The translations under genes were made by a program, and so were the position numbers. A model generated the notes under the pieces. That model was given only the letters and a program-made list of their open reading frames with translations, did no database searches and was not told the origin of the DNA. From Roseateles oligotrophus (GTDB lineage: Bacteria > Pseudomonadota > Gammaproteobacteria > Burkholderiales > Burkholderiaceae_C), in NCBI RefSeq assembly GCF_025717515.1, contig NZ_JAJIRN010000006.1:1-64000 (forward strand): 64,000 nucleotides of DNA, written 5' to 3'. Each line of letters starts with the position of its first letter. Within the stretch, counting starts at the first letter, position 1. This document shows positions 1 to 8,621 of this stretch, piece by piece.

Positions 1-1
1 G

Positions 2-67
2 ATGACGCTGTTTGCGCTGTCCAACCTTTGGATGGCGCGGCGCCAACTGATGGGATTCGGCGCATGA
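2..67 (+). CDS. C-terminal end of a truncated gene, possibly an IS5-type transposase
   Basis: An open frame enters from the left edge and ends with TGA at 65-67; the visible tail reads roughly TLFALSNLWMARRQLMGFGA. This resembles my recollection of the last residues of some IS5-group transposases (a 'TLFALSNL.. RR' tail), but 20 residues are too few for a family call. The following 150 bases to the phospholipase stop hold no gene. The stretch at 205-220 (TTGAGTTATTCAGGCC) could be an insertion-sequence end. Gene identity is inference; the open frame and stop are seen. Confidence 0.35.
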   Translation: MTLFALSNLWMARRQLMGFGA

Positions 68-225
68 ATGCGCCTGAAATTGGCGTTACTGCCTCGAAAG
101 GGGTCGGCGGACGCCCAAATACGGTCGGCGCCCGTGATGTTTGCTGGAAAACTGGTGTGACTTCCGCAATGCAGGCCGGTTTGAACTCGCTAGCAAACTT
201 CAGCTTGAGTTATTCAGGCCATCCC

Positions 226-1314
226 TTACAGCGCCAGCGCCGCAATGCTGGGCTGCTCGCAAGCGGCGGCAAATTCATCACGCAGACGTTGACTCTCGGC
301 GACGGCGCGCAGCCAGTCGGCCGCGCGCGCGCCCACATCGTCACCGTGATGCTGAAAGTCGGCCCGGTCAGGCAGCTTGCCGCGCGGCAGCGTCTTGATC
401 CAATCCGGATGCGGCGCCAGCAAGACCACGTTATCGAGAAAAGCGCTGGACCGATGACGGCGCTTCAGCGATTTATCCAGCCAACCCGGAATGACCTGAC
501 GCTGAAAATGCGGATACAGAACCAAGCCTTCCCCTAGCATTTCAGCGTAGTTCAGATGCAAGTGGTAGTCGGTGATGCCGCCGTCCCAGTAAGCACCGCG
601 CGGTGCGCCGGGAATATCATGCACCGCCTGCAGCCAGAACGGGATCGAGCAACTGGCCAACAAAGCGGCCTGAAAGTTCTGCGGCGTCAGCGCGACTTGG
701 CGGCTGCGGTAATCATGCAGCGGCATTGGCAACTCGGCCCCCGGAGGCGAAAACACGACCCGCTCCAAACTGCCGCCCATCAGGCGACGGCCGAGCAGAT
801 TAGCCATGAAGGCGCCGGTATAGCCCAGCGGCGTGCGCAACCTGCCCTCTCTCGCCAACAGGTAACGACCACGCGAGGTAAAAATATGCGGCCGGTAGCG
901 AGGGTGACTCAGCACCTGCGCCTCGCGTCCCCCGAAGACCTCGTCCAACTTGGCCGCAAAGCCACGCGTCACCTCGGCGGCGTTCGGCATCTTGCCGGCC
1001 GGGCTGTCGTAATGCTGATGGATGTAGTCGCGGGAAAGACGCTCGAACTCGGCCGCCGTTTGCTGCGCGTTACGCCCCAAACAAGCGGTCACCATGCGCC
1101 AAGCGCCGATCGAGGCCCCTAACAAATGCACTTCTTGGCTGCTGCGTGCCAACCAGTCTCCGAAGATGAACTGATCCAGCGGACCCAGAATCAGACCCTT
1201 GGGGCCACCGGCGGCAGCCGGCACCACGCGCACGTCGTCCGGGCGCAGGCCGCGCTCGGCCAAGCGCGCACGGGCGCGCGGGCCGGCGAAGATTTGTAAA
1301 GCCTGCATCGTCAT
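226..1314 (-). CDS. Patatin-like phospholipase family protein
   Basis: A 362-residue protein of the patatin-like serine acyl-hydrolase family, expected to cleave acyl esters of phospholipids or related lipids. Visible marks are a glycine-rich segment near the N-terminus (AAAGGPKG, about 34-40) that would form the oxyanion hole, the nucleophile elbow GASIG at 66-70 (Ser68), and the catalytic Asp in YWDGGITDY (Asp244). No signal peptide is seen, so it is probably cytoplasmic. The frame stays open further upstream, but that part lies inside the TonB receptor gene. I start at the ATG at 1314, seven bases after the receptor stop, with a weak GAG upstream; the ATG at 1308 is the alternative. It probably shares a transcript with the receptor. 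The substrate is unknown. Confidence 0.85.
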   Translation of the reverse strand: MTMQALQIFAGPRARARLAERGLRPDDVRVVPAAAGGPKGLILGPLDQFIFGDWLARSSQEVHLLGASIGAWRMVTACLGRNAQQTAAEFERLSRDYIHQHYDSPAGKMPNAAEVTRGFAAKLDEVFGGREAQVLSHPRYRPHIFTSRGRYLLAREGRLRTPLGYTGAFMANLLGRRLMGGSLERVVFSPPGAELPMPLHDYRSRQVALTPQNFQAALLASCSIPFWLQAVHDIPGAPRGAYWDGGITDYHLHLNYAEMLGEGLVLYPHFQRQVIPGWLDKSLKRRHRSSAFLDNVVLLAPHPDWIKTLPRGKLPDRADFQHHGDDVGARAADWLRAVAESQRLRDEFAAACEQPSIAALAL

Positions 1315-1321
1315 CAATAAC

Positions 1322-3502
1322 TCAGAGCTTGATCTCCAAAGCCGCGCCGAAGCTGGTGCGCGCGACCCGGTCGGTCGTGCTGCCATAGCCCATGCCCACC
1401 ATGGACGTCTGCTGCGTGTCCAAAGGCAGCAAGTTATTCGCCGACAAGCGCAGCGACAAGGACTTGCTGAACGCCCATTGCGCAAACACATCCAGCGCCC
1501 GCGTGCGCGTCTGCTCCAACGATGTCGACTCGGTCTGCTGCGTGGTGTAGCCCGGCATCACGGAAAAACTGACACCGGTCGTCAGCGGCAGGCTGCTCAA
1601 GCGGTAATCAAAGCCAACATTACCGGACCAAGGCTGCTGCCCATCCAGGCGGTTGTTCGGGCCTGGTACGACATCAACATTCGAGCGATAAAAACTCAGC
1701 GAGCCGCGCAGATTCAAGGCCAGCTTGGGATCGAACACCGAGGGCAGTAACTCTCCCGCGCGGCCTTTGATTTCCAGTTCCAAGCCGCTGGTCTGCGCCT
1801 TGGAATAATTGATCGGCTGCATCACCCAGCGTGGCTCCGAAGCCCATTCAACGGCCCGCAATGTCGGCGTGCTGCGGATCAAGTCATCAATGCTGCGATG
1901 AAAAAGTCCGACGCTATACATCCCACCGCCGGCCAGATACTTCTCGAACGCAATATCCAAGCCTGTCGCCAATTCGGGCCTGAGGTCGGGGTTGCCCACT
2001 CGGTCGGGCGTCTGTTTCGAATTTGGCAACACGCTCAAACTGGGCCTTGCTAACAGCGCATTCATATCCGGCGCTTTGTAGCTGCGAGTCAAGCTGGCGC
2101 GAATCAGGTCGCGGCCCTTGGGGTCTAACTTGTAATTCAAATGCCACAGCGGCGTCACCACTTGGCTGGTGTTGCGCACCAATTTGTCACTGCCCCGACT
2201 CTCGGTCGCAATGCGCTCGGCGCGCAGGCCGAGATAGGTTGACCATTGCTTGGAGAGTTCCCATTCGTCCTGAACAAACAAGGCTTGACGTTGGATAGTG
2301 GCAGAGAAAGTCTGGCCGTCGTACTGCGGCAGTTGCGACCCGCCGTTTTCTGTCACAGTGCGAAGCTCATCGCGTTTGCGCCATTCCAAATCCCAACCCA
2401 CCGTGATGCTGTGATCATCACCCAGCAGCTGCCCAAACTTGCCGGCCTGCGTGAAGCTGCGATCCTGGTTGTTGCCGACCGTCTGCCGCTGCACCTTGCC
2501 ATTACGGAAGGCCTCGCTATTAAAGGTGCCTTTGGAGTCCTGCACGCCGGCTTTGAGTTCCAAGCGCTGTGCATCGTTGAAGCGGTTGATCCACTGCAGA
2601 TTGCCGCGCAGATTCTGCCAAGTGCCATGGCTCGCGCTGTCGTCGTCGAAATTGGGCCGGCCCGAAATCACCGTTTCGCTGTACTCGGTCTTGTTGTTCC
2701 AATAGCCTTTTTGCGCAAAGGTCTGCAGCGACGCCGTTTCGTCATCGCTGATCTTCCAGTTGACACGCGGCGCGATGTTGAAACCATGACCCCAGTTGGG
2801 CTGCTCGGCTTGCTGAATCCCGCGCGCAGCTTGCAACTGATCATTGCCCTGCACATAGCGCTCGGTCGTGAAGCTGTTCTGGTTGCGCCACTCAAACACC
2901 GAAATCGGCAGCGAAAGCGCCAAAGGGCCCAGCGTTTCGCCCAAGGTGAAATTGGCATTCGGCGTCGGCCGCTCGATGCTATAGCCCACCCCCAGCCGCA
3001 GATCGCGCTGCGACACGCGCGGCGCATCTTTCAAGATGATGTTGATCGCACCGGCCACCGCCTGCGCGCTCTGGTCGGCGGTCGGGCCCTTGGTGACCTC
3101 GATGCGCTCGACCTGCGAGGGGCTGAGTTGATCCAAGGCGAAGCCGGGCGGCGCCGGGTCACCGTTGATTAGGATCAGCGTGTAGCCGGCCCCCAGGCCG
3201 CGCATGCGCGGTGCGCCGTCCTGCACCGACACGCCGGGCAGGCGCTTCAACACATCGGACACATTGGTGTCGCCGTACTTGTCCATCTCCTCGCGGCCGT
3301 AGATCTGCTTGGCGACCGCCGACTTGCGACGCAGATCCGTGTCGGATTGCTGGCGCGAACTCAGCTCCACCCGTTCCAAGCGGCTGCCCTGCTGCGGCCG
3401 CGCCGGGGTATCGCCTATGCCGGCGGGAATATCCTGCGCCAAAACCAGCGTCTGGCAGGCCAACAAAACCAGCGCCGCACAGGCCGCAGGCACGGCACGC
3501 AT
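1322..3502 (-). CDS. TonB-dependent outer membrane receptor
   Basis: About 726 residues, a usual length for TonB-dependent receptors that take up scarce ligands (ferric siderophores, haem, cobalamin or others) across the outer membrane using TonB-ExbBD energy. It begins with a signal peptide (MRAVPAACAALVLLACQ.., cut near LAQ-D). The plug follows, with the typical segments DVLKRLPGVSVQDG and VERIEVTKGPTA..AGAINIILK at about residues 80-160, then a long beta-barrel. I start at the ATG at 3502 because it opens directly on the signal peptide; an in-frame GTG at 3538 would add 12 residues and has no better ribosome site. The last residues (ALEIKL) end in Leu rather than the usual Phe. The ligand cannot be told from sequence, and no regulator or TonB gene adjoins it. 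Confidence 0.88.
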   Translation of the reverse strand: MRAVPAACAALVLLACQTLVLAQDIPAGIGDTPARPQQGSRLERVELSSRQQSDTDLRRKSAVAKQIYGREEMDKYGDTNVSDVLKRLPGVSVQDGAPRMRGLGAGYTLILINGDPAPPGFALDQLSPSQVERIEVTKGPTADQSAQAVAGAINIILKDAPRVSQRDLRLGVGYSIERPTPNANFTLGETLGPLALSLPISVFEWRNQNSFTTERYVQGNDQLQAARGIQQAEQPNWGHGFNIAPRVNWKISDDETASLQTFAQKGYWNNKTEYSETVISGRPNFDDDSASHGTWQNLRGNLQWINRFNDAQRLELKAGVQDSKGTFNSEAFRNGKVQRQTVGNNQDRSFTQAGKFGQLLGDDHSITVGWDLEWRKRDELRTVTENGGSQLPQYDGQTFSATIQRQALFVQDEWELSKQWSTYLGLRAERIATESRGSDKLVRNTSQVVTPLWHLNYKLDPKGRDLIRASLTRSYKAPDMNALLARPSLSVLPNSKQTPDRVGNPDLRPELATGLDIAFEKYLAGGGMYSVGLFHRSIDDLIRSTPTLRAVEWASEPRWVMQPINYSKAQTSGLELEIKGRAGELLPSVFDPKLALNLRGSLSFYRSNVDVVPGPNNRLDGQQPWSGNVGFDYRLSSLPLTTGVSFSVMPGYTTQQTESTSLEQTRTRALDVFAQWAFSKSLSLRLSANNLLPLDTQQTSMVGMGYGSTTDRVARTSFGAALEIKL

Positions 3503-3615
3503 TGAAAAAGATGTCAAACGGAACTCCGGAAATTGCACAACAGGTGCGACACCTTAGCCTGCCTGGGCTGCGAATGCAGCGGGCAAGCGATCAAGCACCG
3601 AATCAAGGGGGCGAT

Positions 3616-5979
3616 TTACGAAGCGCCGCCCTTGAGTTTCGCCAAGTTGGCAAAGGCCGCAGCCATCGCGCCACCTGCCGGAGCCGCCGCCGGGGCGGGG
3701 CCACGACCTCCACCACCGCCGCCACCGCTGCGCTCATTGCGTGCCGCAGGACGGTAGCTGTTGTCGGGCTTTGACCCACCGCGCTGCACCGGCGCATCCA
3801 GCTTCATCGTCAGCGAAATGCGTTTGCGGGCAATGTCCACCTCTTGCACGCGCACCTTGACGATGTCGCCGGTCTTGACCACCTCGCGCGCATCGGTGAC
3901 GAATTTGTTCGACAACTGGCTGACATGTACCAAACCGTCCTGGTGCACGCCCAGATCGATGAAGGCGCCGAACTGCGCGACGTTGGAGACCGTGCCCTCC
4001 AAGACCATGCCCTCGACCAGATCCTTGATGTCCTCAACGCCCTCATTGAAGCGCGCCACCTTGAAGTCGGGGCGTGGGTCGCGGCCGGGCTTTTCCAGCT
4101 CGGCCAGAATGTCCTTGACCGTGATGGCGCCGAATTTCTCGTCGGCAAAGGCCTCCGGCCTCAATGTGCGGATGACGTCGCTCTTACCCATCACTTCGGC
4201 GGCAGGTCGGCCGACGGTCTTCAGAATGCGCTCCACCAGACCATAGGTTTCCGGGTGCACGCCGGAGAAATCGAGCGGATTCTCGCCGCCCCTGATGCGC
4301 AAGAAACCGGCCGATTGCTCGAAGGTCTTGGGCCCGAGGCCCGCCACGTCGAGCAACTGCTTGCGGTTCTTGAACGCGCCATTGGCATCGCGCCAGCGCA
4401 CGATGGACGAGGCGACATTGGCCGACAGACCCGACACGCGCGACAGCAGCGGCGCCGAGGCCGTGTTCAGGTCGACGCCGACCGAGTTCACGCAGTCTTC
4501 CACCACCGTGTCCAGCATCTTGGCCAGCTCGCTTTGGTTGACGTCATGCTGGTACTGGCCGACGCCGATGCTCTTGGGGTCGATCTTGACCAACTCGGCC
4601 AGCGGATCCTGCAAACGCCGAGCGATCGAGACCGCACCGCGCAGCGTCACGTCCATATCAGGCAGCTCTTTGGACGCGAACTCGGAGGCCGAATAGATCG
4701 ACGCGCCGGCCTCGCTGACGACCATCTTCTCGATCGCCACATCCGGCGCCATCTGCTGCAGGCGCTTGATCAAGTCGCCGGCCAGTTTGTCGGTTTCGCG
4801 GCTGGCCGTGCCATTGCCGATCGCGATCAGGTTGACGCCATGCGTCGCGCACAAACGCCCCAGCGCATGGATGGAACCGTCCCAATCCTTGCGCGGCTCA
4901 TGCGGATAAATCACCGCCGTGTCGAGCACGCGGCCGGTGTCGCTGACCACCGCGACCTTGACGCCCGTGCGTATACCGGGGTCCAGGCCCATCACCACGC
5001 GTTTGCCGGCCGGTGCGGCCAAGAGCAGGTCGCGCAGGTTCTCGGCGAACACCTTGATCGCGACGTTCTCGGCCGACTCGCGCAGGCGCGCAAACAGGTC
5101 GCGCTCCAAGCTCATCGACAGCTTGACCTTCCAGGTCCAGGCGACGGTCTTGCGGATCAGCGCATCGCCCGGCCTTGTGCCCATGGTCCAGCCCAGATGG
5201 CGGGCGATGCGGCCTTCGGCCAGGCCAGGCTTGCCGGCCACGACCTCCTCGTCCAGTGCCAGCTTGGCGTCCAAAAACTCCAGCGTGCGGCCCCGGAAAA
5301 CGGCCAGCGCCCGGTGCGAAGGCACGGTGCGGATCGGCTCGTCGTAATCAAAGTAATCGCGGAATTTGGAGATATCCGGGTTGTTCTCGTCCTTGCCTTC
5401 CATCAGCTTGGACCGGAACAGACCCTCGGCCCACAGCCATTCGCGCAGCTTGCCGATCAAGACCGCATCTTCGGCCCAGCGCTCGCTGAGCAGATCGCGC
5501 ACACCGTCCAGCACCGCAAACGCGTCGGCAAAACCGGCGTCGGCGTTGATGAAGGCGCCGGCCTCGGCTTGCGGGTCCAGGTTCGGATCGGCAAACAGCT
5601 TGTCGGCCAGCGGCTCCAGGCCGGCTTCGCGGGCAATCATGCCCTTGGTGCGGCGCTTTTGTTTGTAGGGCAGGTAGAGGTCTTCGAGCTCCTGCTTGGT
5701 CGGCGCGGCGTCGATCTTGGCGCGCAGCTCCGGCGTCAGCTTGCCCTGCTCCTCGATGCTCTTGAGCACGGCGGCGCGGCGATCTTCCAGCTCACGCAGA
5801 TAGGCCAACCTAGCCTCCAGGTCGCGCAACTGGCTGTCATCCAGGCCATCGGTCACTTCCTTGCGGTAGCGGGCGATAAAGGGCACGGTGGCGCCACCAT
5901 CGAGCAGCTCCACGGCTGCGTTGACTTGGGCCGGGCGAACTTTCAGTTCGGCGGCAATTTGAAGCAGGATCTTGTCCAA
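3616..5979 (-). CDS. tex: Tex family transcription accessory protein
   Basis: A 787-residue Tex protein, a conserved cytoplasmic RNA-binding factor that associates with the transcription machinery. Domains in order: the helical Tex N-terminus with the conserved VPFIARYRKEVT segment (about 32-44); a YqgF-like RNase H fold starting GLDPGIRTG (about 335); helix-hairpin-helix repeats (LNTASAPLLSRVSGL, then FLRIRGG); and an S1 RNA-binding domain (LEGTVSNVAQFGAFIDLG, about 660-730). A Gly/Ala/Pro-rich tail of some 50 residues follows, common in proteobacterial homologues. Full length and intact. It lies alone between a TonB receptor and a lipoprotein gene, all on the minus strand. A very long open frame lies antisense to it and reflects base composition only. 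Confidence 0.95.
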   Translation of the reverse strand: MDKILLQIAAELKVRPAQVNAAVELLDGGATVPFIARYRKEVTDGLDDSQLRDLEARLAYLRELEDRRAAVLKSIEEQGKLTPELRAKIDAAPTKQELEDLYLPYKQKRRTKGMIAREAGLEPLADKLFADPNLDPQAEAGAFINADAGFADAFAVLDGVRDLLSERWAEDAVLIGKLREWLWAEGLFRSKLMEGKDENNPDISKFRDYFDYDEPIRTVPSHRALAVFRGRTLEFLDAKLALDEEVVAGKPGLAEGRIARHLGWTMGTRPGDALIRKTVAWTWKVKLSMSLERDLFARLRESAENVAIKVFAENLRDLLLAAPAGKRVVMGLDPGIRTGVKVAVVSDTGRVLDTAVIYPHEPRKDWDGSIHALGRLCATHGVNLIAIGNGTASRETDKLAGDLIKRLQQMAPDVAIEKMVVSEAGASIYSASEFASKELPDMDVTLRGAVSIARRLQDPLAELVKIDPKSIGVGQYQHDVNQSELAKMLDTVVEDCVNSVGVDLNTASAPLLSRVSGLSANVASSIVRWRDANGAFKNRKQLLDVAGLGPKTFEQSAGFLRIRGGENPLDFSGVHPETYGLVERILKTVGRPAAEVMGKSDVIRTLRPEAFADEKFGAITVKDILAELEKPGRDPRPDFKVARFNEGVEDIKDLVEGMVLEGTVSNVAQFGAFIDLGVHQDGLVHVSQLSNKFVTDAREVVKTGDIVKVRVQEVDIARKRISLTMKLDAPVQRGGSKPDNSYRPAARNERSGGGGGGGRGPAPAAAPAGGAMAAAFANLAKLKGGAS

Positions 5980-6074
5980 AACGTCGGGGCTTGCTCAAAA
6001 ACACAGAGCCGCGCAGTTTGCCACAGGCCGGATTTGGCCTTGAAGCGGCCAAGCGCTCTCCCGCGCGAGGCCGC

Positions 6075-7280
6075 TCACTTCTCCACGCTGAGCCGGCTGG
6101 CTTCAAGGGCTGCTTGACCGGGCACCCAACGGGCCAGACCGGCCAGTTGTCGTCCCACGCGCAAGTCCTTGGCCGAGCTGCTTACAAAGCGCGTGGCGCT
6201 GCTCCAATGCAGCAGCATTCCGCCCACGCTGATGGTCTGACGCAAGACATCAAGCGCGTCGATGCGGCCGCTGAACTCCAGCGGCTCGGCCGCTTGCGCA
6301 TGCACCTCGCTAGCCACCAGTACCCCGCCAATCATCCGACCCGACACCGAGGCTTCGGCACCCGCAGCAAGGTTTGCCAGACCCTCGAACAAAGCCTGCG
6401 AAGCATCGACCGCCACGCCGTCGAGCGCAAAGCGTTGCGCACTGCTGAATTGCGTGACACGCCCGGCCAACTCGACCCTTGAGCCTTCGGGTGGGTGCAC
6501 CGCGTCCTCGCGCAGCGCCAGCAGCGCCAAGCTGCCGTCGGTACGCGCAGCCCCCACCACCAGCCGCACCACCGCCCCAAGCTCAAGCCCCGCAGGCAGC
6601 AAGGCCGCATCGGCCGCGTAGGCTTGCAAACTGCCGACCTGTACGGTGCCGGCAGCACGGTCGATGCCAGAAAGCAGCCCGCGCAGCATGTCGGTGTCGC
6701 CCGGCCGGGCCAGCGCGACGCGCGAGGCCACGACCTCGGAGCGGGCCAAATCGAGCTGCCCCCAGACCCTCAAATTACGGCCGGTGCCGCCCGCGCCAAT
6801 GCCGCTGAGGCCGGGTATCGAAGGCGGCAGCTTGACCCGCTGGCCCAGAATAATCGCGGTCTGGGCATCGAGCCAGGTCGGCACGCCGCGCAGCTGGGTG
6901 TCGACCACCAGCGACTGCGCCAACGCCAGCTTGCGGCCCGCCACGGTGATGATCTGCCCCGCCCGCACCCGTGCCGTCATGCCGGGCTCGATCTCGTTCT
7001 CGCGCAAGCTCTGCCCGTCGCCGTCCGACAGCAGTGCGCCGCCGGTCGCCAGTTGCACACCGCCCACGTTGATCGGCCCGACCGCATTGACCGCCGCACT
7101 CAAAAAGCTGCCCCGCACGATGCCGGTGCCACCCGCGCCTATGCCCAGCGGATGGCTGGTGGGCTGCTCGATCAAGGCTTCATCGCTGCCGCCCCCGCCG
7201 CAGGCCGACAACGCAGCGCCTCCGGCGAGTGCTAACAACAGATGGCGCCGGGATGGATTCAACTCAGGGCTTGGCTTCAT
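6075..7280 (-). CDS. DUF5666 domain lipoprotein with a Tat-like signal
   Basis: A 401-residue secreted protein of repeated small beta-rich modules (for example ALAQSLVVDTQLRG, VRLVVGAARTDGSL, VELAGRVTQFSS), the pattern of DUF5666 proteins. The N-terminus MKPSPELNPSRRHLLLALAGG..LSAC carries twin arginines and then a lipobox (LSA-C), so it is probably a lipoprotein exported by Tat or Sec. I chose ATG 7280, which has AGAGA six bases upstream; ATG 7286 is possible. Either start overlaps the end of the DUF6502 gene by about 20 bases, so the two are probably translationally coupled. The molecular role of DUF5666 is unknown to me. Confidence 0.8.
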   Translation of the reverse strand: MKPSPELNPSRRHLLLALAGGAALSACGGGGSDEALIEQPTSHPLGIGAGGTGIVRGSFLSAAVNAVGPINVGGVQLATGGALLSDGDGQSLRENEIEPGMTARVRAGQIITVAGRKLALAQSLVVDTQLRGVPTWLDAQTAIILGQRVKLPPSIPGLSGIGAGGTGRNLRVWGQLDLARSEVVASRVALARPGDTDMLRGLLSGIDRAAGTVQVGSLQAYAADAALLPAGLELGAVVRLVVGAARTDGSLALLALREDAVHPPEGSRVELAGRVTQFSSAQRFALDGVAVDASQALFEGLANLAAGAEASVSGRMIGGVLVASEVHAQAAEPLEFSGRIDALDVLRQTISVGGMLLHWSSATRFVSSSAKDLRVGRQLAGLARWVPGQAALEASRLSVEK

Positions 7281-8088
7281 GGTCATTCTCTGGTTCGTTG
7301 AACGTAAAAAGGCCCAGGCGAGCGCGGTGCGTCCCGCTGCGGCCTGCGGCTTGATCCTCGGCCACGCGGCGCTCCAACTCGGGCACCACCTCGGCCAACA
7401 CGCGTTGCCATTGCTGAGCCGCAATTTCTCGAATCGCGGCCGCCGTGGGCTCGCTGAGTTCATCGGCAAAGATGGCTTGCTCGAAGTGCCGCCGGTCGCG
7501 GTGGATGACGTTGGCGCTGGCCGCTGCGAGATGGTCGCCGACGTTGGCGCCGAGAAAACCGAACATCTGGGCGTCGTCCTTCTCGGGCACATAACGGTCG
7601 GGCTCCAGGTGCACGGTCAGGCCGTCCTCGCTCAGGCGCGCCATCCCGAGGCGCAGCATCTCGTCGAGCAGGCTGCGTGGATGCACGTGGCGGGTGATGG
7701 ACTGAGCCAAGGCTTCAAAGCTCGGCGCTTTGCCGTTGCGTGGCATTGCGCGCGGCTGGCCGGTTTCGTCGCGCAACTTCTTGGCCGTGCTCCAGCGCAG
7801 ATAAAGCTGGTTGACGGCCGAGGGCTTGGCCGCCGCGTTCACATCCGGCGCGGCACTCAGCCTCGCCACCTCGCGCCGACTCAGGCCCGTGGCCGTCGCG
7901 ACCTGGCTCACGTCGCGCGCCCCCACGCCGCCGGCGGCGCGCTTGGCCTCGCGAGCGGCATCGACAAAGGCCTGCTTGAGCGCCTCCTCGGCCCGGTCAT
8001 AGGCCAGGCCCTGCGCCACGCAAAGGCGCGTGAGCGGCAGCAACACAGCCTCAAGGGCCCGCAGTAACAACTCATTGCGTTTTTCCAT
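7264..8088 (-). CDS. DUF6502 family protein, possible DNA-binding regulator
   Basis: A 274-residue protein beginning MEKRNELLLRALEAVLLPLTRLCVAQG, typical of DUF6502 proteins, which I know as frequent partners of DUF5666 lipoproteins. The segment VSQVATATGLSRREVARL (about 62-79) reads like a helix-turn-helix, and no membrane segment is present, so a regulatory role is plausible but unproven. The ATG at 8088 is preferred because the family starts there; an earlier ATG at 8142 would run the gene through the palindrome at 8117-8141. It overlaps the downstream lipoprotein gene and is divergent from the molybdenum hydroxylase genes, so it is a candidate regulator of either unit through that palindrome. 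Confidence 0.75.
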   Translation of the reverse strand: MEKRNELLLRALEAVLLPLTRLCVAQGLAYDRAEEALKQAFVDAAREAKRAAGGVGARDVSQVATATGLSRREVARLSAAPDVNAAAKPSAVNQLYLRWSTAKKLRDETGQPRAMPRNGKAPSFEALAQSITRHVHPRSLLDEMLRLGMARLSEDGLTVHLEPDRYVPEKDDAQMFGFLGANVGDHLAAASANVIHRDRRHFEQAIFADELSEPTAAAIREIAAQQWQRVLAEVVPELERRVAEDQAAGRSGTHRARLGLFTFNEPENDHEAKP

Positions 8089-8116
8089 TTGACAGATCAA
8101 TTCTAAGCGCGCAAAG

Positions 8117-8141
8117 TGAAATGCGCAATTTGTGCATTTCA
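8117..8141. promoter_or_regulatory. 25-bp palindrome in the divergent intergenic region, candidate operator
   Basis: Perfect 8-base arms TGAAATGC (8117-8124) and GCATTTCA (8134-8141) flank GCAATTTGT. Counting the inner bases, only one base pair and the central base break the symmetry. It sits between the DUF6502 start (8088) and the hydroxylase start (8169), just where one protein dimer could control both promoters. A good -35-like TTGACA lies at 8089-8094, but its -10 match near 8112-8117 is poor. The operator role is inferred. Confidence 0.6.
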
Positions 8142-8168
8142 TCAAATGGTCAGCCAAAGGAGCTTCTC

Positions 8169-8609
8169 ATGCCTAGCTACACCCTCAACGTCAATGGCGT
8201 GGACCGCCCGGTCAACGTCAGCGCCGCCGACATGCCCCTGTTGTGGGTGCTGCGCGATGTCCTCAACCTCACCGGTACCAAATACGGCTGCGGCATCGAG
8301 GTCTGCGGCGCCTGCACCGTGATGGTCAACGGCGAGCCGCAGAAGTCCTGCGATATGGACGTCTCCTCGGCGGTTGGCAAACGCATCGTCACCATCGAGG
8401 GCCTTTCGCCCGATCGCAGCCATCCGGCGCAAAAGGCCTGGATCGCCCACCAAGTGCCGCAATGCGGCTATTGCCAGTCAGGCATGTTGATGGCCACCGC
8501 CTGCGCGATGCAGGCCGGGCACCACGGGAGCTCGATCGCCTCGGAGCTCAGCAATGTCTGTGTCTGCGGCACCTACCAGCGCATCAAGAGCGCTGTGACC
8601 ACTCTCTAG
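8169..8609 (+). CDS. Isoquinoline 1-oxidoreductase-type 2Fe-2S subunit
   Basis: A 146-residue small subunit of a molybdenum hydroxylase (xanthine dehydrogenase superfamily), carrying two [2Fe-2S] clusters that pass electrons from the molybdenum site. The plant-ferredoxin-type cluster is seen as CGIEVCGAC followed by KSC; the second cluster has CGYC and CVCG. The length fits the isoquinoline/aldehyde oxidoreductase alpha subunit. The start ATG 8169 has AGGAG eight bases upstream; an earlier in-frame start would run through the palindrome. The large subunit follows 12 bases later. No FAD subunit is present, as in the isoquinoline-oxidoreductase group, where a cytochrome usually takes the electrons; no cytochrome gene adjoins. 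The substrate is unknown. Confidence 0.9.
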   Translation: MPSYTLNVNGVDRPVNVSAADMPLLWVLRDVLNLTGTKYGCGIEVCGACTVMVNGEPQKSCDMDVSSAVGKRIVTIEGLSPDRSHPAQKAWIAHQVPQCGYCQSGMLMATACAMQAGHHGSSIASELSNVCVCGTYQRIKSAVTTL

Positions 8610-8621
8610 TCAGGAATCATC

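Noticed and set aside
3709-3730. Gly-rich codon repeat at the tex 3' end as a DNA repeat
   Set aside because: It encodes the Gly-rich tail common in Tex proteins.
3844-6117. 757-residue open frame antisense to tex
   Set aside because: It mirrors tex codon positions (third-position G/C), shows no domains and has no ribosome site.
8089-8117. Sigma-70 promoter for the molybdenum hydroxylase
   Set aside because: Good -35 (TTGACA) but the -10 (CAAAGT) fits poorly.
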